Positions 42,882 to 49,268 of a DNA stretch of 49,268 bases are shown piece by piece (within the stretch, counting starts at the first letter, position 1; every line of letters starts with the position of its first letter). Position numbers and translations under genes: made by a program. The notes beneath the pieces were generated by a model. The model searched no databases. It saw nothing but the letters and a program-made list of their open reading frames with translations, and had not been told where the DNA came from. The DNA comes from Candidatus Krumholzibacteriota bacterium (GTDB lineage: Bacteria; Krumholzibacteriota; Krumholzibacteriia; LZORAL124-64-63), in contig JAJRZA010000031.1 of assembly GCA_024275485.1 (NCBI GenBank), forward strand, positions 1 through 49,268, read 5' to 3'.

Positions 42882-43631
42882 ATGAACCGTGATATTCTGA
42901 TTGAGTACCTGCGAGACCTGCCCGCCAATCGGCGCGTGATTACAGCCCTGGACGTGCCGGGACCAAAGCAGGCACTTGACCTGGCCGAGCGACTGGGCAC
43001 TGGAGGCGGCTTCGTGAAGGTAGGCCTGGAACTCTTTTCGGCAGCCGGACCCGAGGTTGTGCGTCAGCTGCGAAAAATGGACCGCAACGTCTTTTTAGAC
43101 CTGAAATACCACGACATCCCCAACACCGTGGCATCGGCTGCCCGCCGAGCCGCCGCCCTTGGGGCCAGCCTCTGTACAATGCACGCCTCGGCTGGACGCA
43201 ACGCCATCGCTGCCGCCGCCGAAGCCTTGGCCACTGCCGAACTTCCCCCTGGCGCCGTCCGGCCCGCCTTGTTGGCGGTCACTGTTCTGACCAGCTTGTC
43301 GGAAGAGGAGATCAGCGAGGTGCGTCCAAGCAGCGACAATCTTCAGCAGAGTGTGCAGCGTCTGGCCCGTTTGGCCTGGGATTGTGGTTGCGACGGCCTT
43401 GTCTGCAGTGCCGCCGACCTGCCCCGCCTACGTGAAGCCGTTGGTCCGGCTCCTTTGGTGATCACTCCGGGAATCCGCATGGCCGGCACTGCCACTGACG
43501 ACCAACACCGGGTCACCACCCCACGCATGGCCGTGAACGCCGGTGCAGATTTTCTGGTGGTGGGTCGTCCCATCACCCAGGCCGATGATCCGGCCGCCGC
43601 CTTGGCGGCCATTGCCAAAGACATGGAATAA
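42882..43631 (+). CDS. pyrF: Orotidine 5'-phosphate decarboxylase
   Basis: 249 residues. It catalyses the last step to UMP in pyrimidine synthesis. The active-site motif is DLKYHDIPNTV (DxKxxD), preceded by ITALDVPG and FVKVGLELF. The phosphate loop is TPGIRM, and VVGRPITQADDPAAA is at the C-terminus. It is a TIM barrel of the usual length. A GGGGA site lies before ATG 42882. pyrE follows 15 bases downstream. Confidence 0.97.
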   Translation: MNRDILIEYLRDLPANRRVITALDVPGPKQALDLAERLGTGGGFVKVGLELFSAAGPEVVRQLRKMDRNVFLDLKYHDIPNTVASAARRAAALGASLCTMHASAGRNAIAAAAEALATAELPPGAVRPALLAVTVLTSLSEEEISEVRPSSDNLQQSVQRLARLAWDCGCDGLVCSAADLPRLREAVGPAPLVITPGIRMAGTATDDQHRVTTPRMAVNAGADFLVVGRPITQADDPAAALAAIAKDME

Positions 43632-43646
43632 AGGAGGAATTGCGGC

Positions 43647-44219
43647 ATGACCGAAGAAAAAGTCTTGACCCTGATGAAAGAACTCGGCGCCCTGCACACG
43701 GGCCATTTTCTGCTCAGCAGCGGCCTGCACAGCAATCGCTATTTTCAGTGCGCACGCATCTTGCAGTTTCCCGAACTGGCCCGCGAGCTGGGTGCGGCCA
43801 TGGCCGGATTCTTCAACGAAACACCCTGCGATCTGGTGGTCAGCCCCGCCATGGGCGGCATCCTGATTGGTCACGAGGTGGCCCGCGCAGCCGGCAGGAG
43901 ATTTGTCTTCACCGAACGGGTGGACGGTGTGATGAGCATCCGGCGCGGATTCACCCTGGAAGAAGGCGAAAAAGTCATCATCGCCGAAGATGTTGTCACC
44001 CGGGGCACCAGTGTCCTTGAAGTGATCAAGTGTGTGGAAGGCGCCGGTGGAAAAGTTGTAGGCGTATGCAGCATCATCGACCGCACCGGTGGCGACGCCG
44101 GTTTGCCCCTGCCCCTGAACTCCCTGGCCCGGGTCCAGGTCAAAACCTGGAAACCTGAAGAGTGTCCCTTGTGCCAGGAAGGGCTTGAAGTTGTCAAACC
44201 CGGCAGCCGGGGCAACTGA
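43647..44219 (+). CDS. pyrE: Orotate phosphoribosyltransferase
   Basis: 190 residues. It joins orotate and PRPP to give OMP, the substrate of the PyrF encoded just upstream. The PRPP-binding motif is VIIAEDVVTRGTS (about 111-123). Other segments are LSSGLHSNRYFQCA and PAMGGILIGHEVARAAGRRFVFTER. A C-terminal CPLC pair is present. AAAGGAGG lies nine bases before ATG 43647. Confidence 0.97.
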   Translation: MTEEKVLTLMKELGALHTGHFLLSSGLHSNRYFQCARILQFPELARELGAAMAGFFNETPCDLVVSPAMGGILIGHEVARAAGRRFVFTERVDGVMSIRRGFTLEEGEKVIIAEDVVTRGTSVLEVIKCVEGAGGKVVGVCSIIDRTGGDAGLPLPLNSLARVQVKTWKPEECPLCQEGLEVVKPGSRGN

Positions 44220-44225
44220 TCGCTC

Positions 44226-45821
44226 ATGATTTTTGCCAATCAGCCGGGCATGAATGCAGAGCCATCCCACTCGTCGCTAAATCGACGAAGCAGGTTGACT
44301 GAAATTGGGGGAGGCCTGTTGGTCGCCTTGCTTTTTATTGCCGTCTGGAGTCAGTTCAACCCTGCTCGACCCCACATGGAAACCAGCGACTTGTTCACCC
44401 ATCTTTCGGTTGCACGACACTTGTTACAGGGAGATGGTTTTGTCACCGACATCACTTATCCCCTGTCCTTTGCTTTTGATTTTGCCCAGGAGTTGCCCCA
44501 GCCCCTGATTCACCGCAGCCCCGGATTCGCCCTGTTGCTCACCGCTGCGGTGGCACCCTCACCAGATGATCCAACCCTGGTGGTGACCCATGTTCGGTGG
44601 TTGCAGATGATCTTCCTCGGTTTTCTGGCCGGCATCGGCGCCATGGCATTTTTCCGGCGCGGAACCCCCCTGGCCGGCGGTGCATGGCTGGTTTTGCTCG
44701 GCATGAGCCCATTGTTGGGCTTTGCCGTGGATTGGGCCTTTGTGGAACTTCCGGCGGGCCCGTTGCTGTTGGTGATTTGGCTACGGCACCGGGATATTTC
44801 CAAATCGGGCCCTGGCTGGATCGATGGAATATTGGTGGGGTTTTTGGCCCTGTTGCGTTGGGACCTGGTCTGGCTGCCGTTGCTTTGGTGGTTTTGGGGA
44901 CGCCAGGAGTTGAGGGTTGTTGCCGCCAGGGGTCCTTCGGGCTCCATTGTCCCGCTTTGGAATCGAAGACTGCTGCTGGCCCTATTAATGGTGGTGGTGG
45001 TCAATCTGCCCTGGGCAGTGCGCAACGTGCGCCTGACCGGCAGCCCATTTTTCACCCTGCAGGGACAGGCCGAGTTGGCCAAGGACACCCGCACCTGGCC
45101 GGGGTATTCCGTCTACCAGCAGCTCAAGCCACAGCCGGTGAGCAAAGTTTTGGCAGAAAATGCGAGGCCCTTGTTGCGCAAATTTGTGCGGGGCTTGAAG
45201 TTTTATTTCCGGGATTTAGGTCGCTTGTTCCCCTGGGCCGGCCTGGTGATTATGGCACTGGCCCTCATGGTTTATCTGCGAGGCTGCATCGATAAACCCC
45301 CCAGCCCTTTTCCACCCGAGGCCAAGCACCCCATGAGCATTGTTCCGGCCTTGTCGCCTCTTGGACCCCTGGCTGTTACCGGTTTGACCCTGATTTTAAT
45401 GATCATTCAATATTCATTTTTTGATCACAGTCTGCGGCACCTGTTGGTCATGTACCCTGTTGTGGGCTGGGAGTTGTCGGGATTGCTGGGGTCGCTGGTT
45501 GCCCGGGCCGGACGGCGGTGGAGGATAAAAACCTGGATGTTGTTGGCACCGGCCATGTTGGCGACCGTTTTGTTGGTAAAAGTTTCCCTGCAACCTTTGC
45601 CCGGCTGGGAATTCGCGGCAAGGCAGGCTGAGCAGCAGAAATCATCCCTTGAAAAACTAACACGCCAGCTGGTTTTGACCCCTGAAAGGGTTCCCTTTGT
45701 AGAAACTTCCGCCGCCCCCTGGTACGCCAACCGGCCAGCGGTTTGGGATCCAAAGAATGAAGAGACCAGGAACTTCATCCGGGAACAATTGTCCCAGCAG
45801 GATCCCGCAACACTGCGCTGA
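44226..45821 (+). CDS. Polytopic membrane protein, GT-C glycosyltransferase-like
   Basis: 531 residues with about nine to eleven transmembrane helices. The N-terminus has a helix (LLVALLFIAVW), then a loop with an acidic pair (HMETSDLFTHLSVARHLLQG) in the place of the catalytic Asp/Glu of GT-C enzymes such as the PMT/ArnT family. The helices follow, and a soluble C-terminal tail (about 470-531) ends in a periplasmic-looking region. Polyprenol-phosphate sugar transfer in the inner membrane is a plausible role, but no conserved signature settles it. The start is uncertain: ATG 44226 is six bases after the pyrE stop, and a second ATG lies at 44250. It is probably co-transcribed with pyrFE, though functionally unrelated. 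Confidence 0.72.
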   Translation: MIFANQPGMNAEPSHSSLNRRSRLTEIGGGLLVALLFIAVWSQFNPARPHMETSDLFTHLSVARHLLQGDGFVTDITYPLSFAFDFAQELPQPLIHRSPGFALLLTAAVAPSPDDPTLVVTHVRWLQMIFLGFLAGIGAMAFFRRGTPLAGGAWLVLLGMSPLLGFAVDWAFVELPAGPLLLVIWLRHRDISKSGPGWIDGILVGFLALLRWDLVWLPLLWWFWGRQELRVVAARGPSGSIVPLWNRRLLLALLMVVVVNLPWAVRNVRLTGSPFFTLQGQAELAKDTRTWPGYSVYQQLKPQPVSKVLAENARPLLRKFVRGLKFYFRDLGRLFPWAGLVIMALALMVYLRGCIDKPPSPFPPEAKHPMSIVPALSPLGPLAVTGLTLILMIIQYSFFDHSLRHLLVMYPVVGWELSGLLGSLVARAGRRWRIKTWMLLAPAMLATVLLVKVSLQPLPGWEFAARQAEQQKSSLEKLTRQLVLTPERVPFVETSAAPWYANRPAVWDPKNEETRNFIREQLSQQDPATLR

Positions 45822-45835
45822 ACCGGGAGTGGACC

Positions 45836-46438
45836 ATGATTCGAAACTTTTTGATGACTTTTTTTATTGTTGTGGTGACTGCTTCAACCACCGTGGCCCA
45901 AATCGCCTCCCCCCAAGCAACTTTTGCCGACAGTCTGGTGGCCGTCGCCCTGGAACGAACCCGACACCAAGTGGTGTATGACGGTTCCTACCAGTCCCTG
46001 GCTTATCCCGGCGGTGACGTAGCTGACGATCGTGGCGTTTGCACCGATTTGATCATTCGCTGTTTCAGGGTACTGGGTGTAGACCTGCAAAAGGAAGTTC
46101 ACGAGGATATGCTGAAGGATTTTCCGGCCTACCCCAATCTCTGGAACCTGAGTCGCCCGGATGCAAACATCGACCATCGGCGAGTCCCCAACCTGCAAAG
46201 GTACTTCGAGGGTCGGAATCTGGAATTGCCGATTACATCCAACCCTGCGGATTTCCAGCCAGGAGATTTGGTGACCTGGATGTTGCCGGGGAATTTGCCC
46301 CACATCGGCATTGTGGCCAAGGAAAAATCTAGGGATGGGCACCGACACCTGGTGATCCACAACATCGGCCGGGGCCCGCGACAGGAGGATTGTTTGTTGG
46401 ATTTCCCCATCACCGGCCACTATCGCTACCAACGGTGA
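45836..46438 (+). CDS. DUF1287 protein, exported NlpC/P60-like
   Basis: 200 residues. A signal peptide (to about residue 21, TVA|QI) precedes the DUF1287 core: VYDGSYQSLAYPGGDVADDRGVCTDLIIR with likely nucleophile Cys69, DLQKEVHEDM, PDANIDHRRVPNLQRYF, and LPHIGIV with candidate His156. It ends in ITGHYRY. The fold resembles NlpC/P60 Cys peptidases, so cleavage or modification in the cell wall is conceivable; the family has no proven activity that I know of. It follows the membrane protein by 14 bases. The protein is complete, yet a T9SS-domain relic starts exactly at its stop codon. Confidence 0.88.
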   Translation: MIRNFLMTFFIVVVTASTTVAQIASPQATFADSLVAVALERTRHQVVYDGSYQSLAYPGGDVADDRGVCTDLIIRCFRVLGVDLQKEVHEDMLKDFPAYPNLWNLSRPDANIDHRRVPNLQRYFEGRNLELPITSNPADFQPGDLVTWMLPGNLPHIGIVAKEKSRDGHRHLVIHNIGRGPRQEDCLLDFPITGHYRYQR

Positions 46439-46557
46439 TCAGTTTCAATCCATCGACTGCAATCCGATTCAATATTTCTGCAGGCGGTCCGGTTAAGGTC
46501 CAGGCTTTCAGTTTGAAGGGAACCCTGGTCCGCGATCCGGCCCCTGGCCAGCCAAAT
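46438..46557 (+). pseudogene. Relic of a FlgD-like T9SS C-terminal sorting domain
   Basis: One frame (offset -1 from DUF1287) reads SFNPSTAIRFNISAGGPVKV and then QAFSLKGTLVRDPAPG. It matches the start of the C-terminal domains of the proteases in this window (NPFNPxTxIRFSVP...VYDVRGVRVRTL). It has no start codon of its own and lacks the 'NYP' lead-in and the end of the domain. It is probably what is left of a secreted-protein gene. Confidence 0.6.
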
Positions 46558-46566
46558 TGCTTTTGG

Positions 46567-48750
46567 TCAAATCGAAGTCAGAAAATTCTTCAGCATCGTC
46601 ACCCGCAGCCGGCCACCCGTCTGGCGAACCGCCAATTGAACCGCCCGTCGGCTGCCCACCAAGACCACCAACCGCCGACCCCTGGTCACACCCGTGTACA
46701 ACAGGTTTCGCTGCAAAAGCATATAATGCTGTGTGTGCAGGGGCATGACCACCACCGGGAATTCGCTGCCCTGGCTCTTGTGGATGCTGACGGCAAAAGA
46801 GTGCATCAACTCATCGAGTTCCGTCAAATCGTAGGCCACCTCCTGGCGGTCGAAGCGAACCATCAATTCCCCCCCCGCGGGGTCCACCTTTTCCACCACG
46901 CCGATGTCGCCGTTGAAAACATCCTTGTCGTAGTTGTTGATCGTTTGCATCACCTTGTCGCCCTCACGCCAGCAAACTCCCTGCCGAACAACCGAAGTGC
47001 CGTCGGGATTGAGGACCTCCTGCAGACGCAGATTCAGGCTCACGGTGCCCAATTCCCCACGTTTCATGGGTGTCAGCACCTGGATATCCTCGATGGGATC
47101 CACCCCCAGCCGGGCGGGCAGGCGCTCAGCCACCAGGCCGATGACCAGATCGGCAATGGCTTCAGGATCATCCCTTTCGATAAAATAAAAATCCTCCATA
47201 TCCGCATCGGAACCACGGCCGCCTGGCAAAGGAGTGTGACCAGCGTTTATACGGTGGGCGTTGGTGACGATGGCGCTGTGGGCAGCCTGGCGGAAAACCT
47301 GATTCAGACGTGCCACCGGCAGGCGTCCCGAATCGATGATGTCACCCAGAACCCGACCCGGCCCCACGGAAGGCAATTGGTCCACATCACCCACCAGCAG
47401 AACCGATGCGTTTTCGGGCAGGGCCCGCACCAACTGCCAAGCCAGTATGGCATCGACCATGTAAAATTCGTCCACCACAAAAACTTCGCCGGTCAGTGGG
47501 TTCTCGCGATGATGGCGAAAACCACCGGTACCGGGATTGAAGTCGAGCACACGATGGATGGTTTTGGCCAGCAAACCCGTACTCTCGGACAGACGTCTGG
47601 CCGCCCGGCCTGTTGGGGCGCAGGCCACCACCTTTCTCCTTTTCGCCAAATGGATTTTCAGGATGGAATTCAGCAAAGTGGTCTTGCCAACACCCGGCCC
47701 ACCGGTGATGACCACCAGGCGATGGGCCAGAGCCAGGAGCAACGCCTCCTTTTGACCCTCGGCCAGGGCCAATCCCGTTTCACCCTCAACCCAGGCCACT
47801 GCTTTTTCAGGATCGGCCACACCCTGGGATGCGGGCATCTGGGCCAGACGCATCAAATCCCGGGCCAGTTCCTTTTCCGCCCGATGCTGAACCTGCAAAG
47901 CCACCTGATCCGCTGCTTCAATACTCACCAGACGCCCCTGGGCCAACCCGGCAGCAATCGCCTGCGAAACCGCCTCCGACCCCACCTCCAATAATTCCAC
48001 CGCCCGTTTCTGCAAATCCACACGGGCATAGCAGGTATGACCTTCCCGTGAAATCTCCTGCAACACATGTTCAACACCTGCCGCCACACGATCGTCGGAG
48101 TCCTTGGCAAAACCAAGGTTCCGGGCAATGCGGTCGGCGCTGACAAAACCAACTCCCCGCAGATCCCTGGCCAAGGCGTAAGGGTCCCCGGCCACGCACT
48201 CCATGCTCTGATTCCCATACTCCTTGAAAATGCGTGCCGCCAAACCCGTACTCACCCCGTGCCCCTGCAAAAAAACCATGATATCCCGCACCGTTTTCTG
48301 CTCGGACCAGGCAGCCAGAATTTTTTTATATCGTCCACGACCGATGCCGTCCACTTCTAAAAGGCGTTCGGGGTCATTCTCGATCACCTCAAAAACATCG
48401 GTGCCAAAAGCCTTGATGAGACGCTCGGCGAAAGCAGGGCCGATGCCCGGCACAAGGCCCGAGGCCAGGTACCGTTCCATGCCATCGATGGACGCCGGTT
48501 GGCTAATGCGAAGTTGATCGGCCTTCAGTTGCCGCCCAAACTTTGCATCCTTTACCCATACCCCCGTGGCATCGATCATGACTCCTTTATTGATCTGCGG
48601 GGCGATGCCAATCACCGTCACCAGTGCCCCCTGATTGTCCCTGATCCTCAGGACACAGAACCCCGACTCGGGGCTTTGAAAAGTCACCCGCTCTACCGTG
48701 CCGCAGACACGATGATTGTCTGAAAAAAAGTCCTTCGGCGCCTGGTCCAT
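46567..48750 (-). CDS. recD2: RecD2-type ATP-dependent DNA helicase
   Basis: 727 residues, a superfamily 1B 5'-3' helicase of the kind found without RecBC. The N-terminal OB domain (10-85) is followed by tandem helix-hairpin-helix segments (LVPGIGPAFAERL, LEVDGIGRGR, LRGVGFVSADRIA). The Walker A is VITGGPGVGKTTLL (about 347-360), Walker B region VFVVDEFYMVDA, motif III LLVGDVDQLPSVGPG, and the UvrD-like end SIHKSQGSEFPVVVMPL. It acts in DNA repair. The ATG 48750 with AAGGAG upstream is preferred; the frame continues to TTG 48801, but that TTG is part of the promoter -35 box. Confidence 0.93.
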   Translation of the reverse strand: MDQAPKDFFSDNHRVCGTVERVTFQSPESGFCVLRIRDNQGALVTVIGIAPQINKGVMIDATGVWVKDAKFGRQLKADQLRISQPASIDGMERYLASGLVPGIGPAFAERLIKAFGTDVFEVIENDPERLLEVDGIGRGRYKKILAAWSEQKTVRDIMVFLQGHGVSTGLAARIFKEYGNQSMECVAGDPYALARDLRGVGFVSADRIARNLGFAKDSDDRVAAGVEHVLQEISREGHTCYARVDLQKRAVELLEVGSEAVSQAIAAGLAQGRLVSIEAADQVALQVQHRAEKELARDLMRLAQMPASQGVADPEKAVAWVEGETGLALAEGQKEALLLALAHRLVVITGGPGVGKTTLLNSILKIHLAKRRKVVACAPTGRAARRLSESTGLLAKTIHRVLDFNPGTGGFRHHRENPLTGEVFVVDEFYMVDAILAWQLVRALPENASVLLVGDVDQLPSVGPGRVLGDIIDSGRLPVARLNQVFRQAAHSAIVTNAHRINAGHTPLPGGRGSDADMEDFYFIERDDPEAIADLVIGLVAERLPARLGVDPIEDIQVLTPMKRGELGTVSLNLRLQEVLNPDGTSVVRQGVCWREGDKVMQTINNYDKDVFNGDIGVVEKVDPAGGELMVRFDRQEVAYDLTELDELMHSFAVSIHKSQGSEFPVVVMPLHTQHYMLLQRNLLYTGVTRGRRLVVLVGSRRAVQLAVRQTGGRLRVTMLKNFLTSI

Positions 48751-48772
48751 GTTCGACAACTCCTTTGATTCC

Positions 48773-48801
48773 ATGATCCTGGAGGCGCCCCCCCTTGTCA
48801 A
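48773..48801 (-). promoter_or_regulatory. Promoter of recD2
   Basis: Minus strand: TTGACA (48796-48801), a 17-base spacer, GATCAT (48773-48778). Transcription would start near 48766, 16 bases ahead of the ATG at 48750. Confidence 0.6.
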
Positions 48802-48851
48802 CCCCGTGAAAATTCCACTTCCATACTCAAATCAATACCACTTTTTGCCTG

Positions 48852-48880
48852 TTTCAATTTCCGCCAAATTGTGGTATAAT
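48852..48880 (+). promoter_or_regulatory. Promoter in front of the right-edge exported gene
   Basis: Perfect TATAAT at 48875-48880 with TTTCAA (48852-48857) 17 bases upstream. The transcript start would be near 48887, at the base of the hairpin that follows. Confidence 0.55.
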
Positions 48881-48886
48881 ATGTTG

Positions 48887-48921
48887 AAAAGCCTCACGTT
48901 CGTGATAGAGGTTTTTCTTTT
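48887..48921 (+). terminator. Terminator-like hairpin in the leader
   Basis: AAAA, CCT and CAC (48887-48897) pair with GTG, AGG and TTTT (48902-48915) around a GTTC loop, with a four-base bulge, then TTTTTCTTTT. It lies between the promoter and the ATG at 49008, so it may act as an attenuator or end a short RNA. Confidence 0.4.
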
Positions 48922-49007
48922 GGGATAATTTCGCAACAATATGATTGCATTTCGATGCGTTCACCCCTGAACTCGCCACGGTTTTTTGACGAAATGAGGA
49001 CAAGTCC

Positions 49008-49268
49008 ATGAAAATGTTAAAATGGATCACGCTCGGCCTTTGGACCCTGATTCTGGTTGGGAGCGCCCAAGCCGGCTTCATCACTACTGGCCTAGAAAGC
49101 CAACTGAGCACCATGCAGAACGACGACGTAGTCAAGGTTTTGGTGGTCATGAGCCAACAAGCCGACATTCGCGCTCTCGATTGGGAGTTGCATGACAGCA
49201 AAGCCTCCATGGAAGTTCGGCACCATACTGTGGTACAAACTCTGATGAACCAGTCCAAAACCAGCCAG
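49008..49268 (+). CDS. N-terminus of an exported protein, probably the propeptide of a subtilisin-like protease (cut by right edge)
   Basis: 87 codons open to the right edge. ATG 49008 has GAGGA (48996-49000) seven bases upstream. A signal peptide (MKMLKWITLGLWTLILVGSAQA) is followed by ESQLSTMQNDDVVKVLVVMSQQADI and a segment with RHHTVVQTLMNQSKTSQ. The pattern 'L...D.v.V.v.m..q.d...l' with a following 'R...V...L...s..SQ' is that of the I9-like propeptides of secreted S8 peptidases in FCB bacteria. The catalytic domain is outside the window, so the call rests on the propeptide alone. A C-terminal T9SS domain would be expected if the reading is right. Confidence 0.65.
   Translation, partial: MKMLKWITLGLWTLILVGSAQAGFITTGLESQLSTMQNDDVVKVLVVMSQQADIRALDWELHDSKASMEVRHHTVVQTLMNQSKTSQ

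Noticed and set aside
43428-44270. A 280-codon minus-strand frame over pyrF/pyrE
   Set aside because: pyrF and pyrE on the plus strand are certain. The minus frame is a shadow with no motif.
46390-47994. A 534-codon plus-strand frame over the recD2 gene
   Set aside because: Only its first part (46438-46557) looks like real protein, the T9SS-domain relic. The rest is the shadow of recD2 on the other strand.

Overview
The window is 49.3 kb of roughly 55% GC bacterial chromosome. Genes are dense, and most lie on the minus strand from about 6.3 to 42.7 kb. The organism is a diderm: it has an LptD-type outer-membrane protein, a porin-like barrel and lipoproteins. Two very large secreted C25 (gingipain-family) proteases end in a 'YPNPFNP' FlgD-like C-terminal domain, the usual sorting domain of type IX secretion (T9SS). 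A PorX-type regulator (receiver plus PglZ) lies next to a PorY-type kinase carrying the motif AKETAHQLGTPL. Together these point to the Fibrobacteres-Chlorobi-Bacteroidetes (FCB) superphylum, perhaps a candidate phylum rather than a classical Bacteroidota member. That placement is an inference; there is no rRNA in the window.

Layout. 0-6 kb: the C-terminal half of a DnaE polymerase, a MarC membrane protein, a GT4 glycosyltransferase (minus), and an NhaD-type Na+/H+ antiporter with a conserved unknown partner, closed by a strong terminator. 6.3-16 kb: two tandem paralogous C25 proteases of about 1565 residues. 16.3-20 kb: a lipoprotein, a TerB-like protein, alanine racemase and a Fur-family regulator; the last three probably form an operon whose promoter is embedded in an array of TTTCGAAA palindromes. 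20-23.2 kb: a beta-propeller protein and two signalling proteins, a hybrid kinase-receiver and a kinase with a degenerate ATPase part. 23.5-25.4 kb: a three-gene operon with two zinc-finger-type proteins and a barrel-like exported protein. 25.5-28.6 kb: a DnaQ-like exonuclease that looks leaderless, an exported unknown, and a metallophosphatase-tetraheme protein interrupted by one in-frame TGA.

28.8-42.7 kb is a long minus-strand housekeeping block: serS, porY, porX, tsaE, tsaB, rimI, accD, folC (with an apparent -1 frameshift), a ROK glucokinase, lptD and HU. 42.9-46.4 kb is plus strand: pyrF, pyrE, a GT-C-like membrane protein and a DUF1287 protein. After these come a relic of a T9SS sorting domain, recD2 (minus), and the start of a probable secreted subtilase cut by the right edge.

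The most interesting signal is the metallophosphatase-cytochrome gene at 27216-28589. Its only interruption is a TGA exactly where I recall related proteins having the second Cys of a PCGC motif. Downstream is an 8-bp hairpin with a G-starting loop at a distance that fits the bacterial SECIS rule. I read it as a candidate selenoprotein with a Cys-Gly-Sec motif, a family I do not recall as a known selenoprotein. The second theme is T9SS outside the classical setting: an adjacent porY-porX pair, two cargo proteases and a cargo-domain relic, all in one window.
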